From Planoprotostelium fungivorum (lineage: Eukaryota; Evosea; Variosea; Cavosteliida; Cavosteliaceae), in NCBI GenBank assembly GCA_003024175.1, contig MDYQ01000033.1, positions 1 through 64,000 of the forward strand: a stretch of DNA of 64,000 nt, written 5' to 3'. This document shows, in pieces, positions 56,034 through 64,000 of this stretch; the stretch's first letter is position 1, and every line of letters begins with the position of its first letter. Under the pieces are notes generated by a model. It searched no databases, was not told the DNA's origin, and saw only the letters and a program-made list of their open reading frames with translations. The position numbers and the translations under genes are program-made.

Positions 56034-56375
56034 ATGAAGATCACCTTCCTTCTCATCGCTCTCTGCTGCGTAGCCTACGCTTACAACCTTTCGGATGACT
56101 TTCCTCTTCCTCCTTACCAGCTTGAGCTCGTCCATCACACCAGCAACAACGCCACTTACACCTGTCCTGACAACTGTGGTAACCCTGACAACAACAACTG
56201 CGTCTGGAACGAAGACATACAAGACACCTGCTCTGTACAGTACCCTGCCAAGAGAATCGTCCAAGAGAAGAGACAGACTTGTCCCTGCAACTACAAGTAC
56301 GTCTGTACAAAAAACGCCAGCACCGGACAGACAGTCTGTGGATGCACAAAGTCCACAGGATCGAACTGCGCTTAG
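56034..56375 (+). CDS. Small secreted Cys-rich protein
   Basis: An intronless 113-residue frame. The signal peptide MKITFLLIALCCVAYAYN is clear. The mature part has paired cysteines in the patterns TCPDNCGNPDNNNC, DTCSVQYP, CPCNYKYVC and VCGCTKSTGSNC, suggesting a disulphide-rich extracellular protein of about 95 residues. Potential N-glycosylation sites include NNAT. No family recognised. An AATAAA follows 24 bases after the stop. Confidence 0.8.
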   Translation: MKITFLLIALCCVAYAYNLSDDFPLPPYQLELVHHTSNNATYTCPDNCGNPDNNNCVWNEDIQDTCSVQYPAKRIVQEKRQTCPCNYKYVCTKNASTGQTVCGCTKSTGSNCA

Positions 56376-56398
56376 GCTCCATCGCTCTCTTTAATTAC

Positions 56399-56404
56399 AA
56401 TAAA
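56399..56404 (+). terminator. Poly(A) signal AATAAA
   Basis: AATAAA lies 24 bases after the stop of the small secreted protein. Confidence 0.5.
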
Positions 56405-56575
56405 CTCTCATCCGCATACACCACCGTGATCATCGTACCTGAGATCAATCTGTTATTCTTTTACTTTCATTGTTTCGTGATGTCGGACGACGTCGTCCGT
56501 ATAACCCTCCGCCAGCACTTTAACCCATTGTTTCACGTTCCGCACACACTGGTCCGGGAAAGGTGCCTACCCTCG

Positions 56576-57556
56576 TCACTCCTCATCCTTTCTCTTTTTC
56601 TTCGCCTCTATCAGCAGGTATTTCACGTTGTCTTTCGTCTTTGTCTCCAGACGAAGGACCGTCGTGTCCATCATCTTTTCTTGCAGATTCACCGACATAA
56701 GACTGTAAGCCGTAAAATCAGGACCTTCTGTGGCGGGCTGGAGAGAGTACATGGTACCCAGGGTGTATACACTTCCTCTGCCCAACACGCAGCAGTGCAC
56801 CGTGGGAGAATAACTATATTCACGTCATTTCATTGCACCGTGAGAGGTCTCACCTTCTAAGGCAAGGATAGAGGAAAGTGAAGATAATGAGAGCAGATGC
56901 ACACAGACACCCGGTGACAGCGATGGAGATGATAATGCCGAGGTCGGCTATCTTTTCGAGAGAGACTGGAAAAGTTTAGTGTGAATGAGAAGACGAGCTT
57001 CGAATTTCGGTAGTCTCACCAAAGAGGATGATATCCATTGGTGCGACGGAGACGATCAAGACGATCGCGATCCACATCAACTTTTCCTTCCACTGAAAAT
57101 GGTGCTTGACAAAGTCTCTCCACGTTTGTGGCTCAAACTTCCACGATCCAACGTAATTCTCTTCCAACAGACGAGCTGCCTCCTCCTGGTGTCTGCATGA
57201 TTCAGCCCCGTTTGATCATCGTGTTGAATCTCTCACTTGGATACGCTCTTTTTCCAAGGGAAGGTTACGATCCAAGATGCGAGCCCCAGGGCGACGGATC
57301 CAACTAGGAAAATCAGGAATGGAATCAGTATTCTCGTGATGACGGCAGTTGCGATCAGCCCGCCGGACAGACACACAAAATGAAAGCAAGAGATGTCGAA
57401 CAAGTATTTACGCAGTGTCCACCTGAAAGTAGTCAGCAATCATAAGGTGTTGGATGTCCTCAAAGCTCACTGATTGTTCATCTTGCGGAGGATTTCATTC
57501 TTCTCGAGAATTGCCAGCTGAAGATCTTCTCCTCCCAATAGAGATTGTTGGTCCAT
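56576..57556 (-). CDS. Multi-pass membrane protein, unknown family
   Basis: Five exons. The start at 57556 reads MDQQSLLGGEDLQLAILEKNEI. Then come WTLRKYLFDISCFHFVCLSG with two adjacent helices (GLIATAVITRILIPFLIF and LVGSVALGLASWIV), a soluble part (HQEEAARLLEENYVGSWKFEP), a third helix (LMWIAIVLIVSVAPMDIILF) and a fourth (LGIIISIAVTGCLCASALIIF). The last exon is soluble (VYTLGTMYSLQPATEG, LQEKMMDTTVLRLETKTKD) and Lys-rich at the end. Total about 260 residues with four TM helices. No family recognised. Exon joins are inferred from frame. Confidence 0.65.
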
Positions 57557-57600
57557 GATTACTGTGATATGTGTTGTTGGCTTTCAATTATGTATTCGGC

Positions 57601-57843
57601 ATGGAAGAATCCCCTCTTCGCACAATCACACGAAGTCGACAATATGAATGGAACTTTCTCGTCAGAGTCACAAACATCAACATGACAGGCTATTTTGGTG
57701 TCAAGAGATACAGCACTGTCCCCAACCCCTTGTCCGAGGTTTCAAACTTCAGACGAGGCATATTTTCGGACAAGACTTCAGAGGAAAGATCTAAAAATAT
57801 CAACAAAAAATCCAAAATAATCAAGAAAATACGCTGGACGTAG
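57601..57843 (+). CDS. Doubtful small basic protein
   Basis: An 80-codon frame (MEESPLRTITRSRQYEWNFL to KSKIIKKIRWT). It starts only 45 bases from the start of the divergent membrane-protein gene. The C-terminus is very Lys/Arg-rich. No homology is recognised and codon use does not argue strongly for coding. Confidence 0.2.
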   Translation: MEESPLRTITRSRQYEWNFLVRVTNINMTGYFGVKRYSTVPNPLSEVSNFRRGIFSDKTSEERSKNINKKSKIIKKIRWT

Positions 57844-58040
57844 ACCGACGGGAGATGAAGAAACCTCAGACACGATCAGGAGACAGCTGAAGAACCGACT
57901 ACCTTCTCCTGACCTCCGGAAGAAATACTGCCAGAGTCACAACACATGTTGTACTTCCGATTGAAATCGACATCGAAGCGATGATCGTGAGGAGATGAGG
58001 CGTGATGATTGCATGACACGAAATGTGCGGGTATCATCTA

Positions 58041-58836
58041 TTATACTGCATTTACAACCAAGAGAAGGCCAACGGAGGCGAAGATCATCGCGGAGATGGT
58101 AGCGATGGATGCATCACTCGATTGTCCGGTACCTTGAGTAGAGCCGCTTCCACCAGTAGAGGTGCTCTGTGTATCTGCACCAGGAGAATTCGATCCGTTG
58201 GAAGATGAGCCGGTTCCATTAGAGTCTCCGGGGGTGGAGGCGGTGGCACCATTAGAAGATGCGTTGCCGTTTCTGGGCTCGCATCTGGGAGTCGAACTGT
58301 TGAAGGTGGACGTGACGCAGAAGGTGTCGGGAGCGCAGCATGAGAAGGATGAGGAGGATTTGCAGGGTTCATAGTTCAGAGGACATACGACCCAGAGGTT
58401 CGGTGTGGGCTCGTAGGTACAAGTGGCCAATTGAGCGTTGTAACATGCACCGAAGGTGTCATACTCTGATCCGTAGTTACCTCCATAGACGGAGCCCGAG
58501 CAGAAGCCGCGGTTCGACAGGCAGCCGCAGAATCCGGAGGTGTTGGGACAGCAGCGAGGTTGAACTGCTGATCCTGCATTGTCCATCAGCCTCACGTCAC
58601 TATTGCTTCGGACGCTCACCAGCACAGTGACTATCCGTCCCACAGCATGTAGCATTTTGTTTGCAAGTGCCTCCACACGATGTGTGAACTGGAGGGTAGG
58701 TGAGTCCGGATGATGCAGTTGTCCCGGGATTCTGTCCATCGGATGTAGTTTCCTCAATGGTCGTAGTCTCTTGGGCTCTGGTCAGAGCTAATAGAAAGCA
58801 GAGAACCAAGATGAAGCGTGCGAAGCGTGAAATCAT
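58041..58836 (-). CDS. Secreted Cys-rich protein with probable GPI anchor
   Basis: Two exons. The start at 58836 gives the signal peptide MISRFARFILVLCFLLALTRAQ, then a Thr-rich stretch and a first Cys cluster (TSCGGTCKQNATCCGTDSHCA). After an intron come QPRCCPNTSGFCGCLSNRGFC and CSCCAPDTFC-like clusters (FSCCAPDTFCVTSTF). A Ser/Gly/Asn/Thr-rich stalk follows (GSSSNGSNSPGADTQSTSTG), then a hydrophobic tail (ISAMIFASVGLLLVVNAV) with no cytoplasmic residues after it. This tail is the usual GPI-anchoring signal. A surface or wall protein is likely. No named family. Confidence 0.8.
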
Positions 58837-59321
58837 GTTCGTCGTGTGTGTGTTTGTTTCGTATGTGTTCGTCTTTCGAATGATCTCGGTCACAGTGAGA
58901 ACACCATGGAGGGCCCAGGGTCCTCTGTCTGCTGCTTCCAGATCCAGAAACCCCTTTACTTCTCTTTTAGACACCTGGAAGCACTGAATGTCCTCCGGAA
59001 TCGGCCTTACGCTATCAACATCTCATGACATGGTGTTGATTGAGATCCAGTGCCCAGACCAACGGGGAAGCGCTGGTGTCCGTATCTTTCTCAAGAACAT
59101 CTTTGTTCGAATGAAACGCATCATCGTGATGTAAATCACTGAAGAGAGAAGGAAAAGAAATGTTGCTTCATTGTATCTAGCATTGAATTGTGGAATTCGT
59201 ACCACACGACTCTGCTGGTTCCCTTTCCAAACATTGAAGACACTAATCGACGGGGGCCGGTGGTGGCATTTCGGGTCTAGCACCCACAAGGGCCTCAAAT
59301 TCGTTCACCTGCATCGTATCG
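58837..59321. other. Intergenic stretch
   Basis: About 485 bases upstream of the GPI-protein gene and downstream of the next minus-strand gene. A 91-codon minus-strand frame at 59023-59298 has no features I recognise. Confidence 0.5.
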
Positions 59322-59914
59322 TTAGACATCGGAAATGGAGGGCATCATCATATCATCCATCACCTGCATCAACATGCTGTTGATCAACTGGTTGAGTTGC
59401 TGTTGTTGCTCGGGATCGAAGGCGATGTTTGCCTTTGACAATCCGTGGACGAAACTGGCGATCTCACGCTTGACGGCGGCGACTTCAGCTCGAAGCATGT
59501 TCTCGTCGTCTCTTTGCTACAAAGATGTTACCATGTTGTGATTATGACGGATGTGTGATCCACTCACGGCTCTGCTGAATTTAGCCTTCAGAGTGCTAAG
59601 TGCAGTGCTGATCTCCTGCAGAGAAATTGAGAACGTGACGTGGTGTATATGTGAATCACCTGAATCTTCATACCAACAATCTGTAATTCTTCATCGGTGA
59701 CGCCACCTCCTCCTTGTCTTCCTTGAGGCTCAGGGGCATTAGAATAATGATAACCCATGAGCTTGGCGGCAAAACTATTATCGATCAAAGGGAACACAAC
59801 ATCTGATTCTCACCCAGCGGCTGTGAGTCCAACAATAATGATGGCTGACCCCTTGGCGATGTATGCCAACTTCTCGAGGAGAATATCAATCTGTGTAGGT
59901 ACTTTATCGGCCAT
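59322..59914 (-). CDS. Small coiled-coil protein with one hydrophobic segment, unknown
   Basis: Four exons give about 145 residues. Exon 1 starts MADKVPTQIDILLEKLAYIAKG with a hydrophobic segment (SAIIIVGLTAAG). Next come FAAKLMGYHYSNAPEPQGRQGGGG joined to VTDEELQIVGMKIQ, then EISTALSTLKAKFSRA, then QRDDENMLRAEVAAVKREIAS to MDDMMMPSISDV with the stop at 59322-59324. The C-terminal half is helical and Gln/Met-rich. The gene is 160 bases from the start of the divergent EF-hand gene, so the two may share a promoter. No family recognised. Confidence 0.65.
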
Positions 59915-60073
59915 GATCTGATGTATGGTGATCTGATTGGATCGAATCAGAAGAAAACGTTGTAGAGCGTCTCGTGAAAACAGTAAATCTAGTTTTCAAT
60001 GAATTTTTGATGTCATTCAAAACCGCACAGCCAAACACGAACACACACAGAAGCTTATACTTTAACGAACAAG

Positions 60074-61660
60074 ATGTCGCAAGGAACATGGATGCACGAA
60101 TACGGTAGCGCTGCTGATCAGCAAGCTCTGAAGCAATACTTTCACCAGATCGATCAAGATAACTCTGGGTGAGTCTCTGAGAGCTCAGTCGTTTCGGGCG
60201 ACTCATCGGACGCTTCAGAACCATCGATGCGTTCGAATTACAGAAAGCCCTGAGTTTGGCTGGCGAGCGATCAGACCCAGAGTTTGTTGGCATGCTGCTT
60301 CGCATGTTCAGCAAGCAATACGGAGGAACTCTCTCGTTCCAAGGTGAATACTTTCCGATAGAGTAGATTACAAATCAATCGTCCTTAGATTTCTCCAACG
60401 TCGTTGGATTCATGAGACACAACCAATCACAGTTTCAGAGAAACGGAGGCGGCAACATGGACCTTGCCTCTGTCGAAAGGTGCAGAAATTTCTGATCTCG
60501 ATTCTGAACAATGTCTGAGTGATTGACAGAGCTGTGGCTGAGACCCACCGTGGATTCCCTGGATTAGACTCCATGATGCCTGTCGTTGGCCAGCTCTTCT
60601 CTTCCATGGGAGGTCAACAAGGTACCACCTCTCTCATCCTCATCTTTCTCACTCGACTCAGGTGGTGTGTCTTCCGGCCAGCTCATGATGATCCAGACTT
60701 TCATGTCTGTCATTCGTAACACAATGGGTGGTGGAGGTGATCTCTCATCCTCCATCCTTCTCATTCATCTAACTCTGATTCATCACATCCATCTCCACAT
60801 CCTCCTAATCTTCTCAGCGTCATCAGGTGGCGGTGCCGGTGGTCTCGGCATGGCTGGTCTCCTCGGAGGTCTCGGCGGCATGGGCGGTCTCTCCTCCCTC
60901 CTCGCCGGCGGTGGTGGCAGCTCCGCCCCCGCCTCCTTTGGTGGAGCTTCCGCCGCTCCTCCCTCCAACTACAACTCACAGAGCAGCGGAGGTCAACACC
61001 AGCACGGACAAGCTCCCAGCGGCTACGGCGGTAGCGCTGGCGGCCCGGCCGGTTACGGCGGTAGCAGCACTGGTGGCCCGGCTGGTTACGGTGGTGGTAG
61101 TGCTGGCGGCCCCGCTGGTTATGGTGGTGGTAGTGCTGGCGGCCCGGCTGGATACGGTGGTGGCAGCGTTGGCGGCCCGGCTGGATACGGCGGCAGCAGC
61201 ACTGGCGGCCCGGCCGGTTACGGCGCCAGCGGTGGTGCATCCTCTCAGCCAGCCTTCGGCGCGGGCAGCGGTGGCGCAGCCTCTGCCGGTGGAATGAACA
61301 GCATCCTCGATCAGATCATGGGTGCAAATTTCTCCGGTGATTTTTCCGTGGCACACCATCACTGACGTATATCAGGAGGTAGCGGAGGAGCTTCATCTAC
61401 AACGACCACGTCTTACGGAGCTCCCACGTCATCGTACGGACAATCTTCCGGCCATTCCGGCCAAGGAGCGTACGGAGGCCAGAGCTCGTACGGTGGACAA
61501 CAGCAGCAGTCGGGTTCTTACGGTGGTGGACCTCAAGGCTACGGACAAGCGCAGCCTTCCAGTGGAGGTGCCGCCCTGTCTGGCTTCCAGGCACCGACTG
61601 GCTACGGAGCACCTGCTTCTAACCCCAACGCTGGACCTGCCTTCACGGGTGTCGATTAAC
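60074..61660 (+). CDS. EF-hand protein (PEF-like) with long C-terminal Gly-rich repeat tail
   Basis: Six or seven exons. The start at 60074 gives MSQGTWMHEYGSAADQQALKQYFHQ, then a canonical EF-hand loop DQDNSG|TIDAFE with the intron inside it. AFELQKALSLAGERSDPEFVGMLLRMF and DFSNVVGFMRHNQSQF follow as in penta-EF-hand proteins; later hands are weak. The second half is Gly/Ser/Ala/Tyr-rich: GGAGGLGMAGLLGGLGGMGG, then six copies of an 11-residue repeat GGPAGYGGGSA (61039-61236), then SYGQSSGHSGQGAYGG and GYGQAQPSS to AGPAFTGVD. Usual PEF proteins (sorcin, peflin, ALG-2) have the Gly-rich part first, so the order is reversed. Calcium-dependent membrane or partner binding is expected; the tail looks prone to phase separation. 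Confidence 0.85.
61039..61236 (+). repeat. Six-copy 33-bp coding minisatellite
   Basis: Each unit encodes GGPAGYGGGSA or a close variant (GSST, GGSV, ASGG endings). Copies differ mostly at third codon positions, so the protein repeat is more uniform than the DNA. It forms part of the Gly-rich tail of the EF-hand protein. Confidence 0.9.
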
Positions 61661-61757
61661 AGGGAGAATGAAGAATATGGATGTCTCGTTGTAGTCTGTT
61701 CTTTCGGTGAAGGGTCGGCTGGGACCATTGCGAGATGGATCATCGTTGGAAGGTGCG

Positions 61758-62591
61758 ATGGCGGAGAAGCGCGATGATACGAAACGAGTGACGAAGAGGA
61801 TGCGAGTGGCTTTGGAGGATGGAGTCGACTCGATCTCCGATCTCCCTGAAATCATCAACACGAAGAACACTGGGCTGTCTCAGAGCCAATTAAGAACATT
61901 GAAACGGAAACAGAAGTGGTTGAAGACTTATCAACTAGAAGATGCCACCGATGGTGCCGCCGAATCGAACCCGACAGAGGCTACCCTCGTCTTCACGCAG
62001 GAGGAAGCAGGAACAGCCGTCTGCATCTCTTCAGATGGCCTTCTGTTAACCTGCTCTCATTGTATCGCAGAATCATTAGGAGAATACGAGAGCAAGAGAC
62101 ACGAATCATTCTTTCTCCTCTTCTCTTCTGGTCGCCTCGTTCGAGCCAAAAGCATCGCGTGGGATCCAAAGAGAGATCTCGCTCTCTTGCAGATCACCGC
62201 CGCTCAACATCAATCATCACCATTCCCCCACATCATGCTCTCGAAAGAACCACCGAAGCTGAGAGCCCCTCTATCCTGCATAGGTCATCCCGGAAGCGAA
62301 GACCTTGAGACCTCTATACCCGGAGTTAAGACCCACTATGACGTCCTCGTGATCAGCCGTGGCTCCCACCGTGGCTACGCCAGGGGGCAGGACGTGCAGG
62401 ACAATTCAGAAATCGGTGCTATGAAGCACGACTGCTGGACGTACTGGGGTCACAGTGGAGCTCCGCTGGTGGCCAGGGACAGTGGAGAATTGGTGGGAAT
62501 GCATTCATCGTGGGACGATCGCACTGGTATGAGACGAGGAATAGGCTGGGAAGCCCTTCGAATGTTTCTCGATGGACATGTGAAGAGATAA
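61758..62591 (+). CDS. Trypsin-fold serine protease without signal peptide
   Basis: Intronless. I choose the Met at 61758 (MAEKRDDTKRVTKRMRVALE); the frame opens at 61707. The catalytic triad is visible: His in LLTCSHCIAE, Asp in DPKRDLALLQI, Ser in YWGHSGAPLVARDSGELVG. The N-terminal 75 residues are basic with clusters like KRVTKRMR and LKRKQKWLK, so a nuclear or cytosolic location is possible. Total about 277 residues, a single chymotrypsin-like domain of the HtrA/Deg type but without PDZ. There is no secretion signal, unlike most members. Substrate unknown. Confidence 0.85.
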   Translation: MAEKRDDTKRVTKRMRVALEDGVDSISDLPEIINTKNTGLSQSQLRTLKRKQKWLKTYQLEDATDGAAESNPTEATLVFTQEEAGTAVCISSDGLLLTCSHCIAESLGEYESKRHESFFLLFSSGRLVRAKSIAWDPKRDLALLQITAAQHQSSPFPHIMLSKEPPKLRAPLSCIGHPGSEDLETSIPGVKTHYDVLVISRGSHRGYARGQDVQDNSEIGAMKHDCWTYWGHSGAPLVARDSGELVGMHSSWDDRTGMRRGIGWEALRMFLDGHVKR

Positions 62592-62771
62592 AGATGATGT
62601 GGCTGTGGATGTCTTCATCATGCTTCAGGGTTGCGAGTGACATCTATCAAACACTCATACGATCCTCCTACCATCTATGATTATCAATTGAACAGCTACA
62701 CCGATCACAACACGCCTTCCCCTCCTCCTTTCTATGGGCCTGTCATACAGACCTTCCGTTTTTGTATACAA

Positions 62772-62785
62772 ATATATATATATAT
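62772..62785. repeat. (AT)7 microsatellite
   Basis: A short AT dinucleotide run in the intergenic region between the protease and the PAS-protein gene. Confidence 0.85.
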
Positions 62786-62850
62786 GACCCGATAAGATAT
62801 TATCCTACGAAGGTGACCCTTGGCCACACCACAAAAGACGGAATTCGCAG

Positions 62851-64000
62851 ATGAAGAGACAGAAGGTGGATGAGGGGTCGCCCTCTGCAGAGCAGACAGC
62901 ATTGAATATCCTCCTCACGTCTGAGAAGGCGAGGGTGGTGATACTCATTCCTGATTTGGGTAGACCTCAGATCCGGCTTATCAATGAGAAGGCGAGAGAG
63001 CTACTAACGCAGCTATTAGAATACACGTATCATTCTACGTGAGTTCAGAGGAGATAATGTATTTCCAAGATTGATCGACAGACACAGAGAACCAATGGTA
63101 ATCCTCTTTTGGAGTGCAGTTCACGCCGTCGCACGACGAGAGAAGGATAGCGAAGTCTTGCGTATTTCCAATCTTGTAATCAAGTGAGTGGAGGCCTGTT
63201 TACTCTCCTGACCCGATTAGATTGAGGAGAGTCGTAGTCAGAGACGAAGTAATGGTCGTCGTAACTGCAAAGAGGGGGGACGGTTCAAGATACGAATCAT
63301 CGCAATCCTTTCAATCAGGTGAGCTCGGGTTGTAGAAATCGTGAGTCTGAATGAAACCAGGTCCACCGCAAGAGATCTGCGCTCTGTCTAGTGCAGTCGA
63401 AGACGACATCATTGGGAACGTATTAGGAATCAATAACTTGATCCTCACGCTGGTCAAAGTGAGGCAATTTTTTCGGTTCTTCCCTGCATCAACATGATCA
63501 CTGAATTACATCAGATCGAGGACAGAGGGGTTCACAGATACCTCTGCACCAACTCTCATGCTGCCATCATTCTCGGTTTTCAACCTCATCAAGTTCGTGG
63601 ACGGACTTCTCGTGAGTTCCATCGTCTCGATCTATCCTGCCATGAGATTCTTTCTCATCCTCCATCTCAGTGGAGCTCGGCCAGCCGATGGCTGATACAA
63701 ATCGTATGTACGATCTCTACCACAGGAACTTGGACCCCCAAACAAAAATCTCAAGCTTCTCCATCGATTTAGAACAGATCCCCGGAGCCTCCTATTTCTC
63801 TGAACACCGCGAGGTCGATTTATTCTCTTTTATTCTTCTCAATTGGGACAGGTCAAGCCCGGCTACCTCTTGGGACTATCCATCATCTACAGCCGCACCC
63901 AGCAGACGTACAGACCGCCCGGACCTTCACCTCCCGCCATTCCAAGGATAGAGGCACCTAAGATATGGATCAGAAACAGATGGGACGAATTCATGGAAGA
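62851..64000 (+). CDS. PAS-domain protein, probably a regulator (3' end outside window)
   Basis: Several short exons. The start gives MKRQKVDEGSPSAEQTALNI, a basic start. Then comes a helical part (LLTSEKARVVILIPDLGRPQIRLINEKARELL). Further exons read EPMVILFWSAVHAVARREKD, LRRVVVRDEVMVVVTAKRGDG and GPPQEICALSSAVEDDIIGN. A PAS-like core follows: HRYLCTNSHAAIILGFQPHQVRGRTS, joined to ELGQPMADTNRMYDLYHRNL. The segment at the right edge is VKPGYLLGLSIIYSRTQQTYR. PAS spacing and style resemble those of the Zn2Cys6/PAS gene at 49660. No zinc cluster is visible in this part; one may lie beyond the window or be absent. Confidence 0.6.

Noticed and set aside
60761-61362. Long Arg/His-rich and Ala/Thr-rich frames opposite or overlapping the Gly-rich tail
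   Set aside because: They are shadows of the 33-bp repeat. The plus-strand Gly frame joins to EF-hand exons and carries the silent-site differences.

Overview
The window is nuclear DNA of a compact, intron-rich eukaryote. Genes are closely packed on both strands. Introns are mostly 40-75 nt and begin GTGAGT or GTGAG. The gene content points to an amoebozoan, most likely a protosteloid amoeba: there is a Dictyostelium SHK-type kinase ending in SH2, a HAMP-linked receptor kinase, a thaumatin-like secreted protein and fungal-type Zn2Cys6/PAS regulators. This placement is inference; no rRNA or other phylogenetic marker is present.

Layout. 1-7962 (+) is the C-terminal part of a VPS13 lipid-transfer protein. 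7998-11226 (-) holds a small four-helix membrane protein, a Schlafen-type AlbA_2 protein and a hotdog thioesterase. 11787-13622 (+) is a secreted thaumatin-like protein with repeated Cys modules. 13945-16318 (-) is a run of four intronless genes, including a YqaJ/lambda-exonuclease-type nuclease, and may be virus-derived. 16506-18137 (+) is an unrecognised multi-exon gene. 18434-19776 (-) is a short-chain dehydrogenase. 20435-32785 (-) is a giant HECT ubiquitin ligase with two ZZ fingers. A perfect 51-bp inverted repeat lies at 33189-33345. Then follow an ICMT-like methyltransferase, an SHK kinase, an LYR protein, a Grg1-like stress protein, a receptor kinase, a BORCS8-like protein, a small unknown gene, a short kinase, and an insulysin-type protease (44878-49134, -). 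The right part holds a Zn2Cys6/PAS regulator, an aldo/keto reductase, a vWA/RING protein that begins with a close copy of the histone H3 tail (53237-55496, +), several secreted or membrane proteins, an EF-hand protein with a Gly-rich repeat tail, a trypsin-fold protease, and a PAS protein running off the right edge.

Three signals stand out. First, residues 1-36 of the vWA/RING protein match the histone H3 tail almost residue for residue, across a spliced intron. Second, introns of unrelated genes share sequence over most of their length, and several palindromic motifs (atctacaacgttgtagat, tgatgacgtcatca, tacgtacgta) recur mainly in introns, which suggests intron gain by copying (introner-like elements). 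Third, the 51-bp inverted repeat ends in the same GTTGTAGAT motif. The genes do not form one pathway. The ubiquitin ligases, endolysosomal genes (VPS13, BORCS8) and signalling kinases look like ordinary neighbours.
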